Of a stretch of DNA of 64,000 bases, positions 24,803 to 36,399 are shown piece by piece (positions within the stretch are counted from its first letter, which is position 1; the number at the start of each line of letters is the position of its first letter). The notes below the pieces were generated by a model, which did no database searches, was not told the origin of the DNA, and worked only from the letters and a program-made list of their open reading frames with translations. Made by a program: the position numbers and the translations under genes. The stretch comes from Hexactinellida sp. DTS-2022 (Eukaryota; Porifera; Hexactinellida), in NCBI GenBank assembly GCA_028753945.1, contig JAPNXP010000005.1, forward strand, positions 558,001 through 622,000, in the 5' to 3' direction.

Positions 24803-25819
24803 TTAAATAAAGTCTGAAATAATTTCTTCTAGCCGTTTACAGCCTGACTCAGAAAACCTTTCAATATTTTCTGGGACAAACCGAATGTCTTTCAATACCC
24901 TAGCAACCAATTGGTCGGTTGGAATTCTCCCTCTTTCTTCAATAGCTGTCTCAATACACTTTCTAACATGCGACTTTTCTAAAGGCAGAAATGGAATCGA
25001 AGCGTCAATTACTTGTCGAGTTACGAATTCCGTGTTTTTAAATGCCCCATCTTCGACATAAATGCTATCACTAATAATATAATGCATTTCATTCATACGA
25101 ATATTCTCTCTATCTCTCCCTTTTATAAACTGTTCAACTGTGTAATCGTTTATTTTAGAAGAACCAGAATTGCTTAATAAAATGTATATTGCAAACCGGT
25201 AATCGATTCCATCCATTGGAGGTGGGTAATTAAGATAGGGGACAAGCTGATCGAGTATTCTAGGGTTCATAGAATTAACGTCGTCGAGTATAAATAGTGA
25301 GTGTTTACAACGTGCAAGTGTTGACTCTATTGTGTGGTGTAATTTCTCACCTTGTTCTTTAGTTTTTGAAGGGTCACGGAACCATAAAGGAACTGGGATA
25401 AATTTCACAAATTTCGAATTAAGACCCTGTTTGAATAAACTTTCTGCGATTAATTTGCTGACCCAGGTTTTACCAGTGCCAGTCCATCCGTGGAAAGAAA
25501 GTACAAGTGGTTTTTGTGGAGATGGATTCGTTAAATGTCCTTGAATTAAATTAGGAACTGAGTTTTGTACTAAATGCTGACCAAATACTTTTTGTTTAAA
25601 GTTTAATGTTAGATTTGTAACGTTATGAGTTATCCATGGTTTATCACAACATTCATTGTAATTACAGTACAGCATTGACCCAAACAGATTAGTTACTATT
25701 CCACCGATAAATGTAACTCCAACTGAAAGAGTGGTAATAGGCTCGAATGCTTGCGATTGTTTGAATAAAGCGAATATTAGTACAACGGATGTGTACAATA
25801 GGAATGTGGAAATACGCAT
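24803..25819 (-). CDS. Torsin-family AAA+ ATPase of the ER lumen/nuclear envelope
   Basis: The 338-aa ORF has a signal peptide (residues 1-24), a hydrophobic segment at about 28-50, a Cys-containing linker (YCNYNECC) and a torsin-type AAA+ core. Walker A is GWTGTGKT (111-118), Walker B is SLFILDD (174-180), sensor 1 is LLSNSG (about 214-219) and the torsin-specific GCK motif is at 326-328. Torsins act with LAP1/LULL1-type cofactors in nuclear-envelope and lipid homeostasis. Two residues are atypical: Walker A ends in GKT where torsins usually have GKN, and the Walker B pair is DD where torsins usually have DE. The gene is intronless. Confidence 0.9.
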   Translation of the reverse strand: MRISTFLLYTSVVLIFALFKQSQAFEPITTLSVGVTFIGGIVTNLFGSMLYCNYNECCDKPWITHNVTNLTLNFKQKVFGQHLVQNSVPNLIQGHLTNPSPQKPLVLSFHGWTGTGKTWVSKLIAESLFKQGLNSKFVKFIPVPLWFRDPSKTKEQGEKLHHTIESTLARCKHSLFILDDVNSMNPRILDQLVPYLNYPPPMDGIDYRFAIYILLSNSGSSKINDYTVEQFIKGRDRENIRMNEMHYIISDSIYVEDGAFKNTEFVTRQVIDASIPFLPLEKSHVRKCIETAIEERGRIPTDQLVARVLKDIRFVPENIERFSESGCKRLEEIISDFI

Positions 25820-25957
25820 TTGATTTTGCTAAGAAAACAATTAAAAGTTATACTAACAGAACCATGGATTATATATAAAAAATAGTAAATTGTTTTAACC
25901 AAAAAATAAAACCCAAATATCCTTTATTTTTATTTAAAAGAAAGTATACTTATATAT

Positions 25958-26135
25958 ACAGTAGACTCTGTTAATAGGAACACCAGGGGACCGTCTTAAT
26001 ATGTTCGTATTATCCTGAATTCGTATTAACCGGAGTCACTTGCATGCATTTGTATAGGCTAGGGGAATTAAACCTTGTACTCCTTAAACCGATATTTCCC
26101 CTTATCCGTGTTCCTATTAACGAGAGTCTACTGTA
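25958..26135. repeat. Palindromic MITE, family B (AGACTCTCGTTAATAGGAAC ends)
   Basis: Ends are ACAGTAGACTCT and its inverse AGAGTCTACTGT. The middle carries GGGGACCGTC and GTCACTTGCATGCATTTGTA, which recur in every copy. Other copies: 5071-5230, 10783-10947, 12066-12212, 14133-14275, 15107-15240, 17345-17524, 43071-43252 and 43899-44490 (interrupted by a hAT-like insertion). One copy starts at 63917 and is cut by the window end. Confidence 0.93.
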
Positions 26136-26171
26136 ATAAACAACCACAATGAAAATATAAGAATATAAATC

Positions 26172-26993
26172 TCACTTATTTCTTTTCGTCTTTTCCCTTT
26201 CTAAGCTTCTTTCCCAGTTTTTCTTGACTAACAAATAAAGTTGCATAGTTGCTCTTGCATCTTCAATACTATCATGATGTCCGTCTTGTATAGACTTTCC
26301 AAGCAAAATCTGAGACATTAATTTCAGCCCTGGACGATAAGATTTAGTTTTTTCCTTCAAAGGTTTATACTGTGATATTTCCCTAGTATTATATTTGGGG
26401 TGGTCTAAAAATAAAACTTTCAAATCACATTTCAAAGTGTGACCAACTAAAACCTTTCCTTTCGTTATTTCTGATATCTCTTTTTGTACAATTTCGAAAT
26501 TTTCTCCATTTTCAATATCTTCAGCTTTTATTCCTGTTATTCCGTATCTGTAATCCATAACTGATTCCCTAGGTTTGACGAATTTATCGTAAATTATTTC
26601 GCATTTCGTGTTTACAATAGAACACCTTGCTAACATGTGTTCTTTCCCGTTAATTCCAACCCCAACCATTTCGCAATCTATAGCTAAGTGCTTTGTTATC
26701 TGTGGACGGTCTTTCGTTTCAGTTTGTTGTTGTTGTTGTTGTTGTGTTTGTATTTCAGAATTGTTTACTTGTGTCGGCTCTTCGATTTCGGGAATTTCCT
26801 TTGGTTTATGCGAATTCTTGAATTTTTTCTTTCTTATCATTTTTGAATTTTCTGATAATTTCAATTCTTTAGAAAGTTCGTTCCAATTTGTATCTGGAGT
26901 TTTATCAATTTTTGGTAATTTTGCGTTTGCCATAGCCAACAAGCTAAACCGAACAAACTTGGGTTTCTTTCCCCAATTTTTCTTCTTACCCAT
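26172..26993 (-). CDS. REXO4: REXO4-like DEDDh 3'-5' exonuclease
   Basis: This is an exonuclease of the REXO4/XPMC2/ISG20 group, usually nucleolar and linked to rRNA processing. The N-terminal third is basic and low complexity with a short poly-Gln run. The catalytic part carries ExoI (AIDCEMVGVG), ExoII (GHTLKCDLKVL) and ExoIII (HHDSIEDARATM), so the D-E-D-D-H set is intact. The chosen start is MGKKKNWGKK at 26993, a typical basic REXO4 start; an in-frame ATG seven codons upstream (27014) is possible. It is intronless and 273 aa long from the chosen start. Confidence 0.88.
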   Translation of the reverse strand: MGKKKNWGKKPKFVRFSLLAMANAKLPKIDKTPDTNWNELSKELKLSENSKMIRKKKFKNSHKPKEIPEIEEPTQVNNSEIQTQQQQQQQTETKDRPQITKHLAIDCEMVGVGINGKEHMLARCSIVNTKCEIIYDKFVKPRESVMDYRYGITGIKAEDIENGENFEIVQKEISEITKGKVLVGHTLKCDLKVLFLDHPKYNTREISQYKPLKEKTKSYRPGLKLMSQILLGKSIQDGHHDSIEDARATMQLYLLVKKNWERSLEREKTKRNK

Positions 26994-27029
26994 TCTATCT
27001 AACAAATATAACATAGGTACTATTAGATA

Positions 27030-29393
27030 GGTGCAAGGGTATATCTAGGATTTCTGGCCGGCACTTTATAATGGAGGTAAATTATTACACACCTAAAGGT
27101 GTTAGCCATAATACAGTATAATCTCGTTAGTAAAAACACGGTTATTTAATACGAAATTCCGGTTATTACAAACCTCGATAATTAGATACCCGTTAATAGG
27201 AACACTATTTCAGTCCCCTTCAAAGCCTTTCTAATACAAATGATATTGGCTAATACGAATTCCGGATAAGGCGAACACATTTTGACTGTCCACTGGTGTT
27301 CGTACTAACGAGGTTCTACTGTACATAATCGGTATAATTCATTAATGCGGCATTTTTTGAAGGAGATAAAATTTGTACGGACCCAAACAGGGGTTTATAT
27401 AGGAATTTCTGGGCCAGAAAAAAAAATGTGATAAACCCTGGGTAGGTGAGAAATATGTGTAAATCAAAGTTGAAACTGCTTCAACCAAGTACAGTGGATG
27501 CCGGTTATTATAACATCGTCGGGAACTGCATATAATGTTCTTATAACCGGCATAAATTATATAGGGGTATATGGCAACAGTTTTCCAGTAAATGTTTTTA
27601 TATCCGGCATGTTCTTATAACCGGTGTTCTTACTCTTATATCTTATATCCGGCATCTACTGTATTGATCCATCGTTCAAACGTTACATAATGATTCCAAG
27701 GGGGGAGGGTCAACCAATGTGTGACGGTCAACCTTTTTGTATTACAAAAAGGTAAAAATGTCTGAAATAAGGAGGGGGATCTACTGTATTACGTATTCGG
27801 TTGATATTTAATAAATGTAAATTCCATTGTAAGCTTTTTTCCACAGCAAAAATCAATAGCCTATTATAGGCTCTCTTGGATCCCTAATTAAAAGTAGTAC
27901 ACATTATCTTTTGTTCGGATTAAAAATGTTTGCATAATTTGGTTCGGATTATCGAGGTTCTCCTATAGATGCCTATAGAAAATGTATTACTTCACTAAAT
28001 CAAACGAATTCACTAATTAATATCTAAAATTTTAGCCCTGATAATAACAGATTTTCGTGGGGAAAGAATTTACCCTCAAATTTTTGAAAATCCAGAAAAT
28101 AATATTAGGTGGATTCGAATGGTTCTCAGCATTAGTAAATATACCGAAATTGCCTAATTTATGTAATTACACTTCAGTTATCAACTAATCATAATGGGTA
28201 TTATTTTATCATACAAATGCCATGTTATTGACCCAGCGCTTATTCAATAAAATCAGGGCCGTGCGAGCCTATTTTTACCTGACCAGGTCAAACCTAATTA
28301 GAGTAAACATCTGTCCCCATGAGTTAATGAGTTTCTCATTGACATACTTTTAGCAAACATTAGCAAAAAAATTCTATTATTAGTGCGCAGCACTTTTTGA
28401 TTAATGATCCGAAATAAACGTATTTGAATGCATTTCTTAATACTGCAATCTCTTAATTCCTCTTAGTATAAGGGTACAGGGATTCCCAGGACGAGCTAGC
28501 GAAAAAGAAAATTTTGGGCATCCATGTATTTAGGCCACTGTACAGGGTAAGATTGAAACCACTTACTGGGAATTGACTCATATAGGTTGGCAGGTATAAT
28601 TATAACAAATTTAATTAAATGTACATAGTACGTATTTGACGTAATATCTAGATTCTCGATGGAGTCCCCTTTTCAGCGCTTTATTCGTATATAACAATAA
28701 TAATTGTTTTGAAACTCATCAGTTAGTGAGAACCTGGTTTAATGACCAAGTTGACCTGGTCATATGGCCAGGTCAACCTGGTCAGAACCTGGTCTGGATA
28801 AATCCTACCCAGGTTTGACCTGGTCAGTTTGCATTAGTGGCACGGCCCTGAAAATACGCTACTGAAAAACGTTCCTAATTGGGACCTAAATCACTAACGA
28901 TTTAGGCCACTGTGTCTTATTACGTTCCAAATTCGTTTAACGTCCAAAATTCGTTCCAAAATTCGTTTACACTACCACTGAAAACAAACATTTTGCCTAG
29001 TTTTAAAATTTAATTAGTTTATTCGGAAGTTAGTGCCAGCCAATACCAACACTAATTAAATAAATATTTTTACTATTCGACGAAATTGTGGGTTTTATTA
29101 TTTCCGTTATAACTAATTTGCTGAATTGTTAATAATAGCAACAAATTGATACTTTTCCCCTAGAAACACTACAAATCATTACATTTATTTGCCTACACAT
29201 TTGATGTCACCAGACAATCTAATTAACTGTTCCTAACAACCAATTGTATCAATGGAATGATTATAATCAACTTGACCAACACCATACAAATTAAATTCTT
29301 AATTAATCCTAATAACTCAATAGTTTCAATTACCCTCTCTTATATATAAATAAGAAATTGATAAGAAATTAGATTTAATCAGAAATAGTAATA
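27030..29393. other. Gene-free stretch between REXO4 and Dok
   Basis: It contains family A (27113-27323), family D (27491-27664), a fragment of the GTTACGTAA type (27670-27790), the hAT-like CAGGGCCGTGC element (28254-28850) and AT-rich unique DNA. No ORF here looks coding. Confidence 0.7.
28254..28850. mobile_element. Probable hAT-like element with CAGGGCCGTGC ends
   Basis: CAGGGCCGTGCGAGCC at the left is inverted as GGCACGGCCCTG at the right. Between them are CTGACCAGGTCAAACC and, near the right end, repeated ACCTGGTCA words. No clean 8-bp direct repeat flanks it, and no coding sequence is visible inside. Confidence 0.65.
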
Positions 29394-32300
29394 ATGTCTT
29401 TATACCAGAAAACGAGTGGAATGAATGACCTAGTCATCACAAAAGCGGGTTGGGTTAAATTTAAGGAGGTACTTTCTCCCAAAGGCAAACTTTCTAAGGG
29501 AACTCAAATTAAATACAAAGCCTGGAGAGATGTGTGGATGATGCTTCGCAAATGTGGTAAGTATTTTATGAATATTTATGAGGGAAATAAGGTATTATTT
29601 GATAACGTTTGGATGTGAATTTGGAAGTATAATTTACATGCAAAAGTAGAGATAAGCGGAGTAAATCAACTACTTTATCCGTCTACGGAAAATATATATA
29701 TAACTTCGTTATAAGCAGAGTTTACTGTATATAAACATAGAATTTGTTTGTCTTATTATATCCGATTTCTTATTACGAGAGTTCACTGTAGAATAATGTC
29801 TAATGTAAGTTATATAATCTGTCATGATATACAGTGGTATCCGCATAATAATAGCAATACAGTCAGGTCTGCTTATTGTGAACAAGATTTCGACTGCTTT
29901 ATATGAAGAACTTCTTATTATGAATAAGTCCTATGGTCCCAATTTAACAACTTACATAGGGTTTGTATTAAGTTGAGTTCGTATATTATGAAGTCTCTCT
30001 ATTATGAACACAATTTTTGGTCCCTTGAATGTTCATAATAAAAGAACCTGACTGTATTAGTTTTTAGCACAAGTTATTCTCAAAAGTCGAAAGTGAACAT
30101 TTTGGCTGGTCCCCAGGGTGTTCACTTTATGAAGGTTTTACTGTATACTATACCTGTGACAGTGTCTATGAAGCATTCTATTCTATATCTATTCTATTCT
30201 ATTCTATTCTATTCTATTCTATTCTACTCTACTCTCTAGGTAATTACAGCGAGCTGAAGGCATATCCGGACTCGGTTAAGGCCTCCAGCTTCACGGTGGA
30301 GGGGTACCCTCTCTGCTACGAGGATTTCTGCGGTTTCGACATAGGGGAGTATGACGGACTTCCTCACGTGTTGGCTATTATAACCGGAAACGTCACGTAT
30401 CTACTGTCCCCCTCTGATAAGAGAGATAAGGATGAGTGGACAGAGAACATATCTAAAGTTAGTACAGTTCCAATATAGTGTCCATAGATTTAGTATACAA
30501 TTTTGTTAGTTAGTTAGTTAGCTAGTTTGTTTGTTAGTTAGCTAGTTTGTTAGTTACAGTAGAACCTCATTAGTTAAATTTCCGAAATTTACCGTCCGTT
30601 GATGTTCGTATTAACGAGGTTCTACTGTAGTTAGTTAGTATAACTGTAACGTAATAGTAATTAGTTATTATACCAACCCTTAATAATAAATTGTAATACA
30701 GTGGATCCCGGATATAAGAACATAGTCGGGAACTGCATATAATGTTCTTATAACCGGCAAAATTATATAGGGTATATGGAAACCGTTTTAGAATATAATT
30801 ATAATGTTCTTATAATCGGTGTTCTTATAACAGGTGCTCTTATATCCTATTTATATATTTATAATTTTATATATTTATAATATTTATGGTATATTTACCG
30901 CTTCTCTCCGACTGTAGCTATTCGTGGAGCAGGGTCTATTCTACGTGACGGTTAAGAGGAACTGCCCGATCCGAGAGGGGCCCGCCGAGCTGAGACTCCT
31001 CTCCACCTCCGTGGTGCTAACCGGGGACACCCTCCCCGTCTGTCTCGGCAAGTGGCTCATATCAGATATTAGACGGTACGTTAGGTAGTTAGTACCTCGT
31101 TAGTAGGGACACTTATACGAACACTATAAATATTAGAAGGGGACTGAAATAATTCGTATAACCGTGTCTCGGCAAGTGGCTCATATCAGATATCAGACGG
31201 TACGTTAGGTATAGTAGAACCTCTTTAGTAGGAACAGGGTTAATATAGGGTGACCATTTGTCCAATTTTTAGCCTGGACAGTCCAGTTTTTTACAATTAT
31301 TGTTCTAAATTGTCCAGGTTGTTTTTTTCAGTTATTTTGTATTATCATCCAATTGTCTCCGATTCGCTCACATTAAACCAATAGTGTCCAGTTTTTTATA
31401 ACCTGTGTCCAGTGTTCGCCTTATCCGGAATTCGTATTAACCAATAGCATTTGTATTGAAAAGGCTTTGACAACAATTTCGTATAACCGTGTTCATACTA
31501 ACGAAGTCCTACTGAATATCTAAAATTAGTAAGTATAATTGCAAAGATTTTTCATCTTGTCTGGTTAACCATTATTAATAGAACTGTTATAGGAACTGAA
31601 TTAACACACTAAGTTCCTAACAACGGATAAGGTACATAGCTATTTATGTGTTACTATTTATAGATACGGAGCTGGTAAAGACTTTGTGTTTGAACTTTCT
31701 CAGAGATTTGAAGTCGACAAGAAATCTATTGTAAAGCTGTCTACAACAGATGCAGATGTATGTTGATACTAAATTAGAAATATGAATTACACCAAGTGTA
31801 TATTATGCAGCCATTTATAAACACGCTCCTAATCCTGGTCTGATCCAATTTTTTCATACGCCAAATCACAAATTAATGTTACGGTATAGGAGAGGATTCC
31901 AAATTTTCGCGCTCCTAATTTCAAATTTTCCAAAAATCATACTCCAAAGGGAGCGTCTCACGCTCCTGGATAATTCCTTGATTATCGTACCTCTAAATCG
32001 ACCAACACCTTTTCTTATGTAATTTTCAGGCACTGACAAAGCCATTATCAATAATTATGTTTTATACTTAGTAGTTTATAACTATTATATTGAGATCCGT
32101 TGTTAGGCAATAAAGAAGTTATTTGACGAGATGGCTCGTTCCTCCTCGGTTGTCGGACACAAGACTCATCAAACGGTTTCCAAACCTACAAAGTCTCTCC
32201 CGAGCTCTCAGGTAGGATATTACACAGATATTCCAACCTTTCAACCGTGATAGATAATACAGTAGAACTTCTTATTCAGAAAACAGGAAATATCAATTTG

Positions 32301-33858
32301 TAATCAATATAGTTTATAGATAATTTAAATCAATATAGTTTATAGATAATTTCTCTTAACAAATTAAGAGAATTTCAAAGTGATTGCGCAATCTTATTTC
32401 TGGTACCAATATACAGTAGAACCTCGTTAATACGAACACCAATGGACAGTGAACATTGCCGGAGTTCGTATTAACCGGAGTAATACCCATTGAATAGCCA
32501 TTGTAGGGACCTGATTTTGTGGAACTGTTTGTTTGTTTGTTCGTATTAACCGTGTTTCGACTAACGAGGTTCTATTGTACAAAACATACTGTGGACCCCT
32601 TATAGCAAATAGCAAACATTTCAATATTATGAACATCATTAACTAAAGAACAAATATAGTCTCTACTGTATGTATTGTTATTATTGTTGTTGTTTAGAAA
32701 CAAGTTATAACTCAGACTCTAACAATTCCCAGACAATCAAAGGACAGCCAACAAACACAACGTAAGCTATAGACAATTATCCGATTTTGAATAATATATT
32801 AATGAATTAATTTGAGCATTATAAACTACAGTATAACCTCGTTAGTACGTACATCAGGGGACCGTCAAAATGTGTTCGCCTTATCCGGAATTCGTATTAA
32901 CCAACATCATTTGTATTGAAAAGGACTTGAAGGGGACTGAAATAGTGTTCATATTAACCGTGTTCCTACTAACGAGGTTCTACTGTACTATACTGTATAT
33001 ATTTTCAGATATTTAGCCATGATAATCTAAGGAAAATTCATTAATTTATCCACCAAAATCGAAAATCCATATATTTTATCATTATATCCATGGAATGGTT
33101 GGAAAATATATACAGTGGACTCCGCTTAATAGAGCCACCGGTTAATCGGTTTCTCCGCTTAATCGGGTCAAAATTTCACAGGATTTATAAGACGGAATTA
33201 CAGTTTGGCTTAAATATTTTCGGTTAATAGATTATTTCTCCGTTTAATCGGGTCAAAACAACCTGGTCCCGATGTGACTCTATTAAGCGGAGTCGACTGT
33301 AATTACTTTGCTCTCACAGCTGCTCCTATTCGTTTCTCCCAATCCACATCTCCCAACAAGGGTCTAGCCTATACAGAAGTTGAATTTGTCGACACTCCAA
33401 TTAAACCGATTCATCATAGTGAACCGATTTCTAACTATATTCAGGTAGATATAGCGGCCACTGAAGCTCTCTCTAAAGCTGTTAAACAATCCGAACTTGA
33501 TAACCAAAAGCACGCAATGGAATTAGCGAAGAAACTAGGGCCACACTACGAGAATAATATAATGTGGACAACACATTTGTATAAGTTACCAGTTGAGACA
33601 GAAAATATTTGCGAAGATAGCAAAGTAAGAAGAGGTTCTGATGTTTCATTTACTTTCCCTGAACAGTTAACCAATGGGCTTAGACGCTCGTCTGATACAC
33701 CATTTAAGCCTATTGAAGATTTCCAAAATGATCAAAAACGAAAAAGTTCTGATGAAATTCAGTCAAATGTGGATTATGAAAATGTTACAATTAATGTTAG
33801 TAGGAATTATGAGAATATTATACTGAACCCGTTTGAACAGGATAAGGGAACTGATTAG
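29394..33858 (+). CDS. DOK: Dok-family adaptor: PH + IRS-type PTB + tyrosine motifs, seven exons
   Basis: Dok proteins are membrane-recruited substrates of tyrosine kinases that dampen Ras signalling. Exons 29394-29556, 30240-30457, 30918-31075, 31664-31757, 32107-32211, 32698-32761 and 33320-33858 join in phase to give 446 aa. The PH domain (about 8-125) runs from KAGWVKFKE to the C-terminal helix DKDEWTENISK. The PTB domain starts at LFVEQGLFYVTVKR, passes RYGAGKDFVFEL and ends in helix AIKKLFDEMARSS. The tail has YENV and YENI, both YxN sites of the Grb2-SH2 type. The last exon begins only 18 bp after a family-C palindromic element. A 47-bp copy of the end of exon 3 with its donor lies at 31165-31211. 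Confidence 0.9.
30179..30238. repeat. TATTC/CTATT pentanucleotide repeat abutting a Dok exon
   Basis: About ten ATTCT units, grading into ACTCT, form the polypyrimidine tract directly in front of the acceptor of Dok exon 2 (exon starts 30240). Confidence 0.9.
31165..31211 (+). pseudogene. Duplicated end of Dok exon 3 with its donor site
   Basis: The 47 bp from TGTCTCGGCAAGTGG through the donor ACGGTACGTTAGGTA copy 31041-31087 with one change (ATT to ATC). The copy is bordered by family-A palindrome sequence on both sides. It has no acceptor of its own, so it should be spliced out, but it offers a duplicate 5' splice site. Confidence 0.85.
33113..33301. repeat. Palindromic MITE, family C (GACTCCGCTTAATAGAG ends)
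   Basis: Ends are ACAGTGGACTCCGCTTAAT and ATTAAGCGGAGTCGACTGT. Inside, GGTTAATAGATT and CGCTTAATCGGGTC repeat the end word at regular spacing. Other copies: 15668-15848, 17717-17821, 19908-20077, 37368-37555, 58588-58740 (damaged), with fragments at 4510-4579 and 6657-6830. This copy ends 18 bp before the last Dok exon, so the short acceptor region directly adjoins the element. Confidence 0.93.
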
Positions 33859-34010
33859 GAATTTGGGGATTTTTATTTTTGCTTGTTTTTCTTGATTGTA
33901 TTTAAGTGTGTGTAAATATTAATTATTAATTGTGTGATTTGTATGTTTAAAGATTCGCTATTTTGATTTCTGTTAAATATCGGGCGAATTTGTAGTAGGC
34001 GAGTTTTGTA

Positions 34011-34016
34011 AATAAA
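34011..34016 (+). terminator. Likely poly(A) signal of the Dok gene
   Basis: AATAAA lies about 150 nt after the Dok stop codon, before the family-K palindrome that separates Dok from RSU1. It is in the right place, but the motif is frequent in AT-rich DNA. Confidence 0.4.
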
Positions 34017-34431
34017 AATAGAGTTTCAACTTTCAATTCATGTGGTTTATAATTTTTCTTAAATAAATGTTCGGGTTATAAAGAATTACTTACACCTTTT
34101 CTAATGCAATTTCATACATAGGGAAGAACAAATGTTAAATTATTCAATGTTTGAGAACACGAAATGTTGAAGAACTACCAAAATATATTGTCGGCACAGC
34201 TGTAATTTTAGATTTTTCAATATAAATAATTCACATTTTTGATGCTGAATTTTAATATGAAAAGGTGTTGTCGATATATAAGTAAGCCCATCTTATAAAG
34301 GGAATAGTTATATTAATCTTAATTAACTTCAGAGATTTAATCTTATGCCTAAATATATCTAGCTATAAATTACTATTTTACAATTTCGAATATATTTTTG
34401 TAGACAAACAAACTTAGAATATTCCTCTAAA

Positions 34432-35361
34432 ATGAGTCGTAATTTACGCAAAGTTCTTGAATCAAACAAATCGAAGAGAGACCGAGAGCTTATAATATCC
34501 GACGAAAATATCGGAGGCCTAAGTGAGATTCCTGAAATATTTACTCTTTCCCATCTAACACGTCTAAACCTTAGCCATAATCGTTTGGATGAATTAGACC
34601 CAAATATATACAGTCTTGCTAGTCTAGAATACTTGAATGTATTCAATAATAATCTTGAAGAATTACCTGGTGAATTAAGGGATATGCCGAAACTCCGCGA
34701 GATTAATGCCGGTTTAAACCGGTTAGTACAATTGCCCCGAGGATTCGGAAGTTGCCCTGCCTTACAAGTTTTAGACTTAACTTACAACAATCTCACAACC
34801 GCATCTTTTCCTGGAAATTTCAAATATCTGAGTGGAACCCTTCGTGCGCTTTTTCTCGGTGACAACGAATTAGTTTCAATTCCGTTAGAAATAGGATTAT
34901 TCTCTAAACTTGAGATCCTAGTGCTACGCGATAATAATATTAGAGATGTTCCGGTTGATATTGGTCGTTTGCCTAAACTGAGAGAATTGCATTTGAACGG
35001 AAACCAAATACGTTTACTGCCACCTGACTTAGGTTTATTAGACTTTTCTGATGCGGGAAAATCATTTTTCCGCGTTTTCGATAATCCATTGGTTGACCCA
35101 TTACGTGAACAACATGAGGCAATGAAGAATAACACTGATTTATTCATAAAATACCTAAAATCAACTCAATACCTAGAGGTATACACGCTCTATACAATAG
35201 GTGTTAAAAAGGGGTGTTTTCCTCCTGATATTAAACGGGATAGGTCTGGAAAGAAATCAAGAAAAACTCCGAAATTCAAACCTGTGGAAACGATCCCACC
35301 AGTGCCATCTGAGACAACCACAGAACCTGATGACAACAACAACAACACCCCTAATCAGTAA
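34432..35361 (+). CDS. RSU1: RSU1 (Ras suppressor 1), leucine-rich repeat protein
   Basis: RSU1 binds PINCH in the ILK-PINCH-parvin complex at integrin adhesions. The 309-aa intronless ORF starts MSRNLRKVLE and has about seven LRRs. The family-specific LPRGFGSCPALQVLDLTYNN is close to the human RSU1 stretch. The LRR array ends near residue 205, followed by the conserved FDNPLVDP segment and a helix (FIKYLKST). The C-terminus is about 30 residues longer than human RSU1 (277 aa) and is Lys-, Pro- and Asn-rich (DDNNNNTPNQ). No introns. Confidence 0.92.
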   Translation: MSRNLRKVLESNKSKRDRELIISDENIGGLSEIPEIFTLSHLTRLNLSHNRLDELDPNIYSLASLEYLNVFNNNLEELPGELRDMPKLREINAGLNRLVQLPRGFGSCPALQVLDLTYNNLTTASFPGNFKYLSGTLRALFLGDNELVSIPLEIGLFSKLEILVLRDNNIRDVPVDIGRLPKLRELHLNGNQIRLLPPDLGLLDFSDAGKSFFRVFDNPLVDPLREQHEAMKNNTDLFIKYLKSTQYLEVYTLYTIGVKKGCFPPDIKRDRSGKKSRKTPKFKPVETIPPVPSETTTEPDDNNNNTPNQ

Positions 35362-36079
35362 ACAACTTGTTTACTAATATATTGTGTTTGTGTTTGTGTT
35401 TGAAACTCTTTTCTTATTATTTATTCACTGAATTTATCCAAAGTTTGTAAGTTGAATTCAAGTGTGTTTCCTTAATTATATTTATTTACATTAAAATAGT
35501 AGAGTAAACTAAGTTAATTTCCACCAGTTTGCTGGGATTTTAATGAATTCATCGATTAATCCTAATGTAAACAGAATATTTGGATCGATCAATCGGGTCC
35601 CAAATATACAGACAGGTTTTACTGACCTGTATATGCTGTGCTCACTAAGCCTCTATTGTAATCATATACAGTATATGTCGGATATAAGCACAACGGTTAT
35701 AAGACATATCGGATGTAGGAGGAACATTATGTTGGAAAACCTGTATAATTTATGTCGGTTTATAATACAAGAACATTATATGCAGTTCCCGACTATGTTC
35801 TTATAACCGGTGTAAGCGCGTTATGGGGACCCCAGCGTTTTAGGGGCCATATCCCTAAATCGCTAGCATTTTGGGCTCCCTGGCATGGGCTTTAAAAACA
35901 CTAGCGATATGGGGACTGTATCCACTGTACTCAATTAAATGTGTTAAGTTGAACCGGTTTCAACCTCTAAATTACCGGAACTTATACTAACAAGGGTTTA
36001 GATCCGTAATCCCATATAATAATTCCCGTATAATAATATAATACATCAAAACCCTCCTGTATACCCAGTAGAATAGTAT
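35362..36079. other. Spacer between RSU1 and eIF3g
   Basis: It contains a family-D palindrome at 35670-35818 followed by a distinct block (35815-35930) with GGGGACCCCAGCG, CGCTAGCATTTTGGG and CACTAGCGATATGGGG, and ends CCACTGTA. That looks like another element family or an extended copy. No gene is visible. Confidence 0.6.
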
Positions 36080-36372
36080 TTACTAGTGTTGTAAGCTCGG
36101 GAAATTTCCAACAAATTCCCAAATTTTCGGAAATTTTATATGGAAAAATTATTATATATACCTATACCTAGTTTTGAAATTTTGATAAACCATATCTATA
36201 ATGTAGAGTTGTTACTGTGCGCTTGTTATTTTTCCTCGGAATTAATTAACTTAAGTACTAGCACAAAAATTTGGCAATTTCGAATAAAGTTCCTAAGCAT
36301 AATTTGAAATATGTAATCTTTCCAGAAATTTCCATATGGAAAACAAAATTTTGGAAATTTTACAACACTATT
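36080..36372. repeat. Imperfect inverted repeat upstream of eIF3g
   Basis: Left arm words GGGAAATTTCC and TTTTCGGAAATTTTATATGG are matched by CCAGAAATTTCCATATGG and TTTTGGAAATTTTACAACAC at the right. It ends about 28 bp before the eIF3g ATG, so it probably makes up much of the promoter or leader of that gene. Confidence 0.7.
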
Positions 36373-36399
36373 TACAGTACACTATTACAGTACAGTAGG

